This document shows, one piece after another, positions 1 through 6,812 of a stretch of DNA of 6,812 nt. Both the position numbers and the translations under genes were made by a program. Location: NCBI GenBank assembly GCA_900554225.1, contig USGH01000144.1, positions 1-6,812 of the forward strand, in the 5' to 3' direction. Source of the DNA: an uncultured Eubacteriales bacterium (GTDB taxonomy: Bacteria > Bacillota > Clostridia > Oscillospirales > CAG-272). Under the pieces are notes generated by a model. It saw only the letters and a program-made list of their open reading frames with translations, searched no databases and was not told the origin of the DNA. Positions within the stretch are counted from its first letter, which is position 1. Each line of letters opens with the position of its first letter.

Positions 1-54
1 GCAAAAAGTTTGCCGCGTATAAAGCCGCCTGCGCCGGAATCGCGTTGCGGTCTG

Positions 55-1131
55 TCACTCTTTTACCACGTCCGGATTCCCGCTTTTCTCTGCCGCACCA
101 TTTTCCGCGCCGCCATCCGAATGGGTACGTGCCTTTCGGGGTGCGGTATAGGCCTGCATCCGGCTCTCCATCTCCGCAATCACCCCTGTCTGGACGAACG
201 CCTCTGCCTGCCGGATCGCGTTCACAATGGCACGTGCGTCCGAGCTGCCGTGTGCCTTGATGACCGGTTTGCGCAGTCCCAGAAGCGGTGCGCCGCCATA
301 TGCCGATGCGTCAAAGCTCGTTTTCAGATCCCGCAGCGCGTCCTTGACCATGAGGAACGACATTTTTGTCACGGTATTCTTTGTGTATACATCCTTGAGC
401 GCGCCGAAGAAAAATTTCGCCATGCCTTCCGCCATTTTGAGAACGATATTGCCCGTGATACGGTCCGTCACCAGCACATCGCACGGTCCATTCGGCAGGT
501 CGCGCGATTCCACGTTGCCGACAAAGCGGATTGCCGGATTTTTCGACAGCCGTTCATATGCCTCCACGTGCATCTGCGTCCCCTTGCACGGTTCGGTGCC
601 GTTGTTGAGCAGTCCGACCGTCGGTTCCGTCACGTGCAGTACGCTTTTCATATAGATGCTGCCCATGATCGCCCACTGTTCCAGATAATCTGCGGTAACG
701 GTGACATTCGCGCCGGAATCCATGAGCATCATCGGACGCGCAAACGGCATGATCGTTGCAATCCCGGAACGCATGACCCCGCTGCACGGACGGATGATGA
801 GCGAGGAAGCAACATGGAGTGCGCCTGTACTGCGAGCAGTAATGATTGCGTCGCCGTCCTCTTTGAGCAGACGAAGCCCCGTCGCCATCGAAGAATCCCG
901 GTGTGCGCGCAGGATGGACATTGGATCATCCTCCATGCCGATCACGTCATCGGTGTGGACGATCTCACAGAGACGCAGCGGCGCGTTGGCGGCACGGAGA
1001 CAGCTTTCGATCCGCGATTTGTTGCCGACCAGGACCAGACTGACATCCGATCGGCGCGCGCTGTCTGCACATCCCTGTACCACCGCATCCGGTGCGTTGT
1101 CACCGCCCATAGCGTCAATGATGATCTTCAT
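55..1131 (-). CDS. plsX: Phosphate acyltransferase PlsX
   Basis: Converts acyl-ACP and phosphate to acyl-phosphate, which PlsY uses to acylate glycerol-3-phosphate in phospholipid synthesis. It is a soluble enzyme that associates with the membrane. The protein is 358 residues from the chosen ATG. Signatures are IDAMGGDNAP (5-14), STGAL (101-105), DSGANV (138-143), GLLNNGTE (173-180), FVGNVESRDL (203-212), TGNIVLK (226-232) and YGGAPLLG with IKAHGSSDAR (278-300). Two glycines that are strongly conserved in the family (SAGNTGAL and DGFTGN) are Arg100 and Arg224 here. The last 27 or so residues are a hydrophilic Ala/Gly/Glu-rich tail beyond the usual fold. Its start is 33 bases after trmFO, so it is probably co-transcribed. 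In many Firmicutes the next gene is acpP, which would lie past the left edge. The 54 bases after the stop hold no recognisable gene start. Confidence 0.96.
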   Translation of the reverse strand: MKIIIDAMGGDNAPDAVVQGCADSARRSDVSLVLVGNKSRIESCLRAANAPLRLCEIVHTDDVIGMEDDPMSILRAHRDSSMATGLRLLKEDGDAIITARSTGALHVASSLIIRPCSGVMRSGIATIMPFARPMMLMDSGANVTVTADYLEQWAIMGSIYMKSVLHVTEPTVGLLNNGTEPCKGTQMHVEAYERLSKNPAIRFVGNVESRDLPNGPCDVLVTDRITGNIVLKMAEGMAKFFFGALKDVYTKNTVTKMSFLMVKDALRDLKTSFDASAYGGAPLLGLRKPVIKAHGSSDARAIVNAIRQAEAFVQTGVIAEMESRMQAYTAPRKARTHSDGGAENGAAEKSGNPDVVKE

Positions 1132-1138
1132 TTTCGTA

Positions 1139-1144
1139 TCCTTT
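1139..1144 (-). promoter_or_regulatory. Ribosome-binding site that sets the plsX start
   Basis: AAAGGA on the minus strand, seven bases before the ATG at 1131. The open frame extends to a TTG at 1155, but that codon lacks a comparable site. The ATG gives MKIIIDAMGGDNAP, the standard PlsX N-terminus, so the eight extra codons are probably leader. Confidence 0.8.
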
Positions 1145-1164
1145 CCATGTATCAAGAATCCGTT

Positions 1165-2505
1165 TCACAAAGGCCGGATCTGTTCCGCAATCGTATCCGT
1201 CATGGCAAGCGCACGTGCGGCGTATGCTTCCTTAATCGCGCGTTTGCCGCCGCGTACCTTCGCTGCAAGCGGTGCGATGATGCCGAAATTCGCGTTCATC
1301 GGCTGGAATTGGGTTTGATCCCCATGGGCTATGTACCATGCCATCGCACCGATCATGGTCTCCTCCGGGAAGAGATACGGTTCTTTCCCCATTGCGCGAT
1401 ATGCGGCGTTGAGTCCTGCTACAAAGCCGGACGCAGCGGATTCGATGTAGCCCTCCACCCCGGTCATCTGTCCGGCAAAATAGATATTGTGATTGTCCCG
1501 CAGCGAATAATCTGCGTCCAGCAGCTCCGGGGAGGCGAGAAACGTATTCCGGTGCATCACGCCATACCGTAAGAACACCGCGTTCTCCAGTCCCGGGATC
1601 ATGTGAAAGACGCGCCGCTGCTCCGGAAAGGTCAGGTGCGTCTGGAATCCGACCATATTGAACATACTGCCGCGGGCGTTTTCCCGCCGTAGCTGTACAA
1701 TGGCGTAATATTCCTCGCCGTTTTTCGGATTGCGGATCCCCACCGGCTTCATCGGACCGTACCGCAGCGTATCCTCACCGCGGGACGCCATCACCTCGAC
1801 CGGCATACAGCCCTCGAACACGGTGAGCTTTTCGTTTGTCGGTGCATCCGGAGAATCAAAATCGTGGAGCGGCGCGGTTTCGGCGGTGCGCAGGGCCTCA
1901 TAGAACGCCTTATACTCCGCCTCCGTCATCGGGCAGTTGATATAATCCGGGGCACCCTTGTCGTAGCGGGTCGCGAAGAATGCCTTATCCATATCGATGG
2001 ATTCATACTCCACGATCGGTGCCGCCGCATCATAGAAGGACAGCCGCCGATTGCCGGTCCGTTTCCGAATGGTTTGCGCCAGTGCGTCCGAGGTCAGCGG
2101 TCCTGTCGCGACAACAGTGATCTCGTCCTCGGGGATGTCCGTACATTCCTCCTCGATCACGGTGATGTTCGGATGGGAGCGGATTTTGTCGGTGATATAT
2201 CCGGAGAAAAGCTCTCTGTCCACCGCTACAGCACCGCCTGCCGACACTCCGGTCTTTCCGCAAGCCTCCATGATTAGCGAACCGAGCCGGCGCATCTCCT
2301 CCTTCAGCAATCCCGCAGCGTTGGTAAATTCCGCCGAACGGAGAGAGTTGGAGCAGACCAGCTCTGCAAAGGTATCAGCGTGGTGTGCAGGGGATTTTTT
2401 CTTTGGTTTCATCTCGTATAGACGCACGGGAACTCCGCGTTCTGCTGCCTGCCATGCGGCTTCACATCCGGCAAGTCCTGCGCCGTAGATCTGGATCGCT
2501 GTCAT
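1165..2505 (-). CDS. trmFO: Folate/FAD-dependent tRNA (uracil-54-C5) methyltransferase TrmFO
   Basis: Makes 5-methyluridine at position 54 of the tRNA T-loop, using 5,10-methylenetetrahydrofolate as carbon donor and reduced FAD as reductant. It replaces the SAM-dependent TrmA in most Firmicutes. The protein is complete at 446 residues, typical for the family. The dinucleotide-binding motif is at the N-terminus (IYGAGLAGCEAAW, 6-18). Cys51 in ELVCSNSLRS and Cys233 in FEGCMPVE match the two functional cysteines known from Bacillus subtilis TrmFO (Cys53 and Cys226); the second is the one linked to catalysis. The FAD-domain return motif FAGQMTGVEGYIESAASG is at 343-360, and NANFGIIAPL (404-413) is the conserved C-terminal signature. 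It is closely related to GidA/MnmG but much shorter, and the cysteine motifs support TrmFO. It sits 21 bases after topA, an arrangement common in Firmicutes. Confidence 0.97.
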   Translation of the reverse strand: MTAIQIYGAGLAGCEAAWQAAERGVPVRLYEMKPKKKSPAHHADTFAELVCSNSLRSAEFTNAAGLLKEEMRRLGSLIMEACGKTGVSAGGAVAVDRELFSGYITDKIRSHPNITVIEEECTDIPEDEITVVATGPLTSDALAQTIRKRTGNRRLSFYDAAAPIVEYESIDMDKAFFATRYDKGAPDYINCPMTEAEYKAFYEALRTAETAPLHDFDSPDAPTNEKLTVFEGCMPVEVMASRGEDTLRYGPMKPVGIRNPKNGEEYYAIVQLRRENARGSMFNMVGFQTHLTFPEQRRVFHMIPGLENAVFLRYGVMHRNTFLASPELLDADYSLRDNHNIYFAGQMTGVEGYIESAASGFVAGLNAAYRAMGKEPYLFPEETMIGAMAWYIAHGDQTQFQPMNANFGIIAPLAAKVRGGKRAIKEAYAARALAMTDTIAEQIRPL

Positions 2506-2509
2506 ATAT

Positions 2510-2517
2510 CCTTCCTT
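2510..2517 (-). promoter_or_regulatory. Ribosome-binding site of trmFO
   Basis: AAGGAAGG on the minus strand, ending four bases before the ATG; its AAGGA part is seven bases away. It fills most of the 21-base gap after topA and fixes the trmFO start. Confidence 0.75.
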
Positions 2518-2526
2518 ACATAGGGA

Positions 2527-4803
2527 TCATTCATCCGTTTGTTCTGTCGTCTCCGTTTCCACCGGGGCTTCCGCGCGATAATCGCATTCCGGATTGCGGC
2601 AGACGAGCAGATTCTTTCCTTTTTTCCGTAAGAGCATCCCGCCGCATTTGGGGCATTTTTCGTTGGTCGGGATGTCCCAGGACGAAAATTTGCATTCCGG
2701 GTACCGGGAGCAGCTGTAGAAAACCGTCCGGTTCTTGCCATATTTGGTCACCAGCTCCGCACCGCATTCCGGGCATTTTACGCCAAGCTCTTTTACCTTC
2801 TGCTTGGTGAATTTGCATTCCGGATACCGGGAGCAGGCATAGAAGCTGCCATAGCGTCCGTTGCGCAGGATCATATCCGCACCGCACAGCTCACATTTCA
2901 TCGGAGCGATCTCCGGCTTTTTCTCGATCAGCCCGTCGCCCTGTCTGGTAAGCGGCTTGGTATTCTTGCACGCCGGATAGTTCGGACAGGCGGCAAATTT
3001 CCCGAATCGACCGTTCTTCACGATCATACGTGCGCCGCAATGCTCGCAGATGATGTCCGTTTCTTCCTCGGGTACCTCAACATTCTCCTTAGACACGTTC
3101 TCCATCGCAGCGTCCAGCTCCTTTTTGAAGATCGCATAGAAATTGTCTAAGACGGAGAGCATGGTACATTCACCGTTTTCTACCGCATCCAGCTGGTTTT
3201 CCATGGATGCCGTGAACGCATAATCGACAATATCCGGGAACTGTTCGCACATAATCTTCGTGATGACCTCGCCGAGCTGTGTCGGAACGAGCGATTTCCC
3301 CTCCCGCTTGACGTAACCGCGCTGTAGGATGATCGTGATGATCGGCGTGTACGTACTCGGTCTGCCGATGCCTTTATCCTCAAGGAATTTGATAAGCGTG
3401 GCTTCGTTGTATCTTGCCGGCGGCTCGGTGAAGTGCTGATCCGGGTGAATCTCCTGTGCCGTCAGAACATCGCCCTCGTGCAGGATCGGGAGTGCCTTTG
3501 CCTCATCGTCATCCGTTTTCTCGTCGGTTGTCTCTTCATAAACCGCCATAAATCCGGGGAACGTAACGGTATGACCGCTGGTCCGGAAGAGATATGGTCC
3601 GTTCACGAGATCGATCTGCATGGTTGCAAGCTCCGCGGACTCCATCTGGCTGGCGATAAAACGATCCCAGATGAGCTTATAAAGCCGATATTGATCGGAG
3701 GTCAGTGCCTTCTTGATGGACGCCGGGTCGAGCTTGGTACCGGAAGGACGGATGGCTTCGTGCGCGTCCTGTGCGTTCGCCTTGGATTTGTATACACGCG
3801 GCTTGGAGGCACAGTAATCCTCACCGTATTTTTCCTGGATATAGGTGCGTGCGGCCTCTCTGGCTTCATCGGCAATCCGCAGCGAGTCGGTACGCATATA
3901 GGTGATCAAACCCTGTACACCGCCGAATTCACTGCCGAGATTGATTCCTTCGTACAGCTCCTGCGCAACCTTCATCGTCCGCTGCGATTGGAAATTGAGT
4001 TTCCGGGACGCTTCCTGCTGTAGGGTCGAGGTGGTGAACGGCGGGGCGGGATTTTTCGTTTTCTTTCCTTTTTTGATCTCACGAACCGTGAAGGGCTTTC
4101 CCGTGATCGCGTTTACGACCTCCATGGTATGCGCTTCATCCGGCAGCTCGAGCTTGTTGCCGGTATCTGCCATGCCGTAGAATTTCGTGGAAAGGAGCTT
4201 TTTCTCCGGGGTTTCCAGTGCCGCTTCGATGGTCCAGTATTCTGTCGGGACAAATGCGCGTATCTCATTCTCTCTTTCCACGATGATGCGGGTCGCTACA
4301 GACTGCACACGTCCCGCAGACAGACCGCTCTTGACCGTTTTCCACAGGAAGGGGCTGACCTTATAGCCAACGATCCGGTCGAGAATCCGGCGGGTCTGCT
4401 GGGCGTTCACCAGATCCATATCGATGGCGCGCGGCTTCTTGATCGCGTCCTTGACCGCTGTTTTTGTGACCTCATTGAAGGTAATCCGCTGCGCCTTGTT
4501 TTCCGGGATGTCAAGCGCGGTGACGAGGTGCCACGAAATCGCCTCGCCTTCGCGGTCAGGGTCCGTTGCAAGATAGACGCGATCCGCTTTTTTGACTTCT
4601 TTTTTCAGCTCGCGGATCAGCTCTCCCTTGCCGCGGATGTTGATGTAATGCGCTTCAAAATGGTTGTCTATATCAATCCCCAGCGTCGATTTCGGCAGAT
4701 CGCGCACATGTCCCTTGCACGCCACCACCTTATAGCTGGAGCCCAAATATCCTTTGATCGTACTTGCCTTGGTAGGCGATTCCAGAATGAGTAAATTCAC
4801 CAT
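2527..4803 (-). CDS. topA: DNA topoisomerase I (type IA)
   Basis: Relaxes negative supercoils by cutting one strand through a 5'-phosphotyrosine link and passing the other. The 758 residues are complete and of ordinary length. The TOPRIM domain begins at the N-terminus (LLILESP with Glu8; DPDREGE at 81-87, the metal-binding acidic residues). The catalytic tyrosine is Tyr302 in GLITYMRTDS. Other family signatures are SAGRVQSVATR (162-172), AHEAIRPS (347-354) and GIGRPSTYTPII (478-489). The C-terminus carries four C4 zinc ribbons: C586/C589/C606/C612, C637/C640/C657/C663, C677/C680/C698/C704 and C717/C720/C735/C740. They are expected to bind single-stranded DNA or RNA polymerase. All sixteen cysteines are present. 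A short acidic, Thr-rich tail follows. The stop is TGA, 21 bases before trmFO, which suggests tight co-transcription. Confidence 0.98.
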   Translation of the reverse strand: MVNLLILESPTKASTIKGYLGSSYKVVACKGHVRDLPKSTLGIDIDNHFEAHYINIRGKGELIRELKKEVKKADRVYLATDPDREGEAISWHLVTALDIPENKAQRITFNEVTKTAVKDAIKKPRAIDMDLVNAQQTRRILDRIVGYKVSPFLWKTVKSGLSAGRVQSVATRIIVERENEIRAFVPTEYWTIEAALETPEKKLLSTKFYGMADTGNKLELPDEAHTMEVVNAITGKPFTVREIKKGKKTKNPAPPFTTSTLQQEASRKLNFQSQRTMKVAQELYEGINLGSEFGGVQGLITYMRTDSLRIADEAREAARTYIQEKYGEDYCASKPRVYKSKANAQDAHEAIRPSGTKLDPASIKKALTSDQYRLYKLIWDRFIASQMESAELATMQIDLVNGPYLFRTSGHTVTFPGFMAVYEETTDEKTDDDEAKALPILHEGDVLTAQEIHPDQHFTEPPARYNEATLIKFLEDKGIGRPSTYTPIITIILQRGYVKREGKSLVPTQLGEVITKIMCEQFPDIVDYAFTASMENQLDAVENGECTMLSVLDNFYAIFKKELDAAMENVSKENVEVPEEETDIICEHCGARMIVKNGRFGKFAACPNYPACKNTKPLTRQGDGLIEKKPEIAPMKCELCGADMILRNGRYGSFYACSRYPECKFTKQKVKELGVKCPECGAELVTKYGKNRTVFYSCSRYPECKFSSWDIPTNEKCPKCGGMLLRKKGKNLLVCRNPECDYRAEAPVETETTEQTDE
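2687..2844 (-). repeat. Near-identical DNA repeats under topA zinc ribbons 2 and 3
   Basis: Two 35-base copies, at 2687-2721 and 2810-2844, match at 31 of 35 positions and lie 123 bases (41 codons) apart. Both encode the second cysteine pair of a zinc ribbon and its flanks (YxCSRYPECKF). The repeat is in frame and part of topA, not a separate element. Confidence 0.85.
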
Positions 4804-4811
4804 ACTGCTTT

Positions 4812-4816
4812 TCCTT
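4812..4816 (-). promoter_or_regulatory. Ribosome-binding site of topA
   Basis: AAGGA on the minus strand, eight bases before the topA ATG. It lies inside the 57-base dprA-topA gap, so topA can be translated independently of dprA. Confidence 0.75.
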
Positions 4817-4860
4817 ACTATAGTTTTCCGATGGATCGATTTCCGGCTTACCTTCCCGGA

Positions 4861-6441
4861 CTACTCGATCTCATCGTCCTCCACCAGTCTGCCCGGTGCA
4901 TCGTCCGGATCGGTGCGCATGAAATAACCGCCTTTTCCCGCTTCGACCGCGCCGATCATCTCAAGCATGGTCAGTGCCGCCATGACCGTCGCGATCGACT
5001 GATCGTCGCGCACCAGCTCATCGGCACTCATCGGAACATTCGGCTTCATAGTATTATATACCTTCAATTCCTGTTCATCAAGAGATTTCAGGTCAATTTT
5101 TTTCGTGAAAAGCGTTTTTTTATCCGATTTTTTCTTCTCCGGCTCGACAGATACGCTCTTTTGCCGCGTCGATACGCCTTTACCGCCTTCTTTTTCCGTT
5201 TTTCTGCCTGCGTCTTTTCCTTTGCGGAACAGTGCGGACAGCCCGCTCATACCGCTCTTTTCTTCTGATGCTGCCGTCTGTAGCTCCTGCGGCGGCATAT
5301 TTCGACGTTCCGGCATATCCTTCGGGGATTGTCCCTCCACAGGGGATGGTTCTGTCGGAATCCCCTTTGGCGGAACGGGTGCGTCCTTGTGCGGGTTCTT
5401 TCCGCCGTAGGTCTGTTTGCCGTAATAGGTATCCTTCCCGCGGATTCCCACCTGCTCCCGTTCCATTGCTTCTCTGGCACGATCCGTACCGTTCCATTTT
5501 GCGGAAAACTGTGCGGCTTTTTCAGGGTGAACCGTCTTTGCATAGGGAAACGCAAATTCCTCCAGCACATCCGCCGCGGACAATACCGGAAGCGCACCGT
5601 CCCGCAGCAATGCGTTTGGCCCTTCCGCCGTTCTGGAGCCGACCTGTCCGGGCACGGCAAACAGCGTTTTCCCCTGATACACGGCATGTCTGGCTGTGAT
5701 GAGCGCACCGCTTTTGCTGTCTGCTTCCACCACAACCACGCCGTCCGACAAACCGCTGATGATCCGGTTGCGCACGGGAAAATGGAAACCGAGCGGTCGG
5801 GACAACGGGGGATACTCGCTGAGGATACAGCCGCCGTGTGCCAGAACCTGCTCATACAGCGGTCGATGCGCCGGCGGATACACGACATCCACACCACAGC
5901 CCAGCACCCCCATCGTAACGCCGCCCGCGTCCATGGCACCAACCATCGCCATACTGTCCGCGCCAAGTGCCAATCCGCTCACTACGACAGCCCCGCCGGA
6001 CGCCAATCCCGCACCGAGAGAATACGCCATATCTCTGCCGTAATCCGTCATGGTACGTGTGCCGACCACACCGATGGTACAGTAGGCGGTCGTGTCGGGG
6101 ATGGTCCCGCGATAATACAGGACAAGCGGCGGGTTGGAGAGACAGCGCAGGCTGGACGGAAACGCCGGATCGTCGTAGGTCAGGACCCCGATGGCATTTT
6201 TCTGACACTGGTTCAGGATCTCGGTAGCGCGGCGCAATTCGCGATTTTTGAGAAGCTGTGCAAATTGCAGCAGATCGTTGTCCCGCCACGCACGATAGAG
6301 ACGGAGGTCGGAATCCTTCGCCTGATAGATCGCCTTCGCGTCCTCGTATTCCTCAAGCAGCTTTGCCGCCAATCGACTGCCCTGCCCGAGTCCTTCCGCC
6401 AGCCAGATCCAATAGATTTTCGCAATATCGGTCGTTTGCAT
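4861..6441 (-). CDS. dprA: DNA-processing protein DprA with extended linker
   Basis: DprA binds incoming single-stranded DNA in the cytoplasm and loads RecA during natural transformation; many non-competent bacteria also keep it. The protein is 526 residues, well above the usual 280-380. Residues 1-85 form a helical N-terminal region. The Rossmann-like DprA core spans about 86-300: GVVGTRT (R129), VSGLALGAD (155-162), FPVRNRIISG (221-230), SGALITARHA (244-253) and GPNALLRDGA (274-283). Residues 315-450 are a hydrophilic stretch rich in Lys, Glu, Pro and Gly with no recognisable fold. Residues 451-507 look like the C-terminal winged helix (DEQELKVYNTM, then MSADELV and ATVMAALTMLEMIGAV), followed by an acidic tail. 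Where most DprA proteins have His in the GxDxxAH motif, this one has Met166. The start is ATG with a good ribosome-binding site. The stop is TAG, 57 bases before topA. Confidence 0.95.
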   Translation of the reverse strand: MQTTDIAKIYWIWLAEGLGQGSRLAAKLLEEYEDAKAIYQAKDSDLRLYRAWRDNDLLQFAQLLKNRELRRATEILNQCQKNAIGVLTYDDPAFPSSLRCLSNPPLVLYYRGTIPDTTAYCTIGVVGTRTMTDYGRDMAYSLGAGLASGGAVVVSGLALGADSMAMVGAMDAGGVTMGVLGCGVDVVYPPAHRPLYEQVLAHGGCILSEYPPLSRPLGFHFPVRNRIISGLSDGVVVVEADSKSGALITARHAVYQGKTLFAVPGQVGSRTAEGPNALLRDGALPVLSAADVLEEFAFPYAKTVHPEKAAQFSAKWNGTDRAREAMEREQVGIRGKDTYYGKQTYGGKNPHKDAPVPPKGIPTEPSPVEGQSPKDMPERRNMPPQELQTAASEEKSGMSGLSALFRKGKDAGRKTEKEGGKGVSTRQKSVSVEPEKKKSDKKTLFTKKIDLKSLDEQELKVYNTMKPNVPMSADELVRDDQSIATVMAALTMLEMIGAVEAGKGGYFMRTDPDDAPGRLVEDDEIE

Positions 6442-6533
6442 ATCCGTCTGCCTCCCGCAGTGGTATCATGGTCACTTTACCGTTTTCCGCTCTGCATAAT
6501 GGTTGCTGTATATCTGTTTTGATTTGTTATTTA
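6442..6533 (-). other. AT-rich spacer upstream of dprA
   Basis: A 92-base gap between the methyltransferase stop and the dprA start. The half next to the methyltransferase (about 6490-6533) is clearly richer in A and T than the genes around it, and the end next to dprA carries its ribosome-binding site. Read on the minus strand it holds short AT-rich hexamers such as TATACA and CATTAT, but none has a good -35 partner at 16-18 bases. No hairpin followed by a T-run was found. It is the largest gap in the window and the likeliest place for an internal promoter, but the sequence does not prove one. Confidence 0.35.
6451..6456 (-). promoter_or_regulatory. Ribosome-binding site of dprA
   Basis: GGGAGG on the minus strand, nine bases before the ATG at 6441. 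It fits the 3' end of 16S rRNA well and supports that ATG as the dprA start. Confidence 0.8.
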
Positions 6534-6812
6534 TTATCGTCTTGGGAAGGTACGCATGTACTCCCAGAGCAAAATGGACGCGGCGATGGAAGCATTCAGG
6601 CTTTCCGTCTCGCCGGTCATAGGGATGCGGATCACATCGGTGCATACCGCAAGCACATCCGCCGCGATCCCGTGTCCCTCGTTGCCGATCACGATGCAGT
6701 CGTTTGCGCACAATGGGGTTTCGCCGGCGCACAGGCAATTCTCGGACAATGCAGCCGCCAATACCCGGTGACCGCCGTTGCGCAAATCCTGCACCGTATC
6801 CGCGAGGCGGTC
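6534..6812 (-). CDS. SpoU/TrmH-family RNA 2'-O-methyltransferase, C-terminal part (5' end outside window)
   Basis: The last 92 codons of a SPOUT-class methyltransferase, which would transfer a methyl group from S-adenosylmethionine to a ribose 2'-OH in rRNA or tRNA. The frame stays open to the window edge (first visible residues DRLADTVQDLRNGG), so the true start lies beyond it. Two of the three SpoU motifs are visible: motif 2 as IVIGNEGHGI and motif 3 as IPMTGETESLNASIAASI. Both build the trefoil-knot cofactor pocket. Motif 1, which carries the conserved Asn and Arg, would be upstream and cannot be checked. The gene ends in tandem stops, TAATAA, 92 bases before dprA. The family is clear from the motifs. 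The RNA target, and whether this is RlmB-, TrmH- or YsgA-like, cannot be told from this fragment, so no symbol is given. Confidence 0.9.
   Translation of the reverse strand, partial: DRLADTVQDLRNGGHRVLAAALSENCLCAGETPLCANDCIVIGNEGHGIAADVLAVCTDVIRIPMTGETESLNASIAASILLWEYMRTFPRR

Noticed and set aside
1..13. A small inverted repeat GCAAA/TTTGC at the left edge, considered as a terminator after plsX.
   Set aside because: The stem is only five base pairs, AT-rich and cut off by the window edge, so a following T-run cannot be seen.
1132..1155. An upstream TTG start that would add eight residues to PlsX.
   Set aside because: The ATG at 1131 has a well-placed AAAGGA and gives the standard PlsX N-terminus.
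10..1572. A 520-codon plus-strand open frame running opposite plsX and trmFO.
   Set aside because: It lies antisense to two clearly identified genes, has no recognisable motifs, is rich in Arg, His and Cys as expected from an antisense reading of GC-rich genes, and crosses a gene boundary.
4804..4860. A possible terminator or operator in the dprA-topA gap (TCCGG/CCGGA stem at 4842-4860, ACTATAGT palindrome).
   Set aside because: The stem is five base pairs with a nine-base loop and no T-run, and the palindrome has no -35 partner; such short symmetries occur by chance.
5247..5966. A 239-codon minus-strand frame inside dprA.
   Set aside because: It overlaps the DprA core in another frame and is very rich in Arg, Trp and Cys. 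The DprA frame is continuous, so there is no frameshift to explain.
5329..6522. A 397-codon plus-strand open frame opposite dprA.
   Set aside because: Same reasoning: antisense to a well-supported gene, low-quality composition and no family resemblance.
1..6812. A hidden new system, mobile element or CRISPR array.
   Set aside because: All five minus-strand genes belong to known core families and fill nearly the whole window. No spaced direct repeats, transposase, integrase, tRNA or attachment-site structure was seen.

Overview
This window comes from a bacterial chromosome, most likely a Gram-positive Clostridia-type organism (Oscillospiraceae/Ruminococcaceae-like). The evidence is a folate-dependent TrmFO, a PlsX with a clostridial-style sequence, a topoisomerase I with four C4 zinc ribbons, strong AGGAGG-like ribosome-binding sites and moderately GC-rich coding. 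The assignment rests on protein resemblance recalled from knowledge, not on a search.

Every supported gene lies on the minus strand, so transcription runs from the right edge to the left. In that order they are: the C-terminal end of a SpoU/TrmH-type RNA 2'-O-methyltransferase, cut by the window edge (6534-6812); dprA (4861-6441); topA (2527-4803); trmFO (1165-2505); and plsX (55-1131). Gaps are 92, 57, 21 and 33 bases. The last four genes could be one operon. No convincing terminator or sigma-A promoter was found between any of them. The only AT-rich spacer is the 92 bases before dprA, which is the best place for an internal promoter.

The genes are housekeeping. The methyltransferase and TrmFO modify structured RNA, DprA loads RecA on incoming single-stranded DNA, TopA relaxes negative supercoils, and PlsX makes acyl-phosphate for phospholipid synthesis. 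The dprA-topA-trmFO order is a familiar Firmicutes core block. The plsX gene normally sits with acpP, rnc and smc, so the window seems to cover the join between two core blocks.

No mobile element, CRISPR array, RNA gene, toxin-antitoxin pair or new defence system is visible. The points worth a second look are small: a long charged linker inside DprA, two conserved glycines of PlsX replaced by arginine, a replaced histidine in the DprA Rossmann motif, and near-identical DNA repeats under two zinc ribbons of topA.
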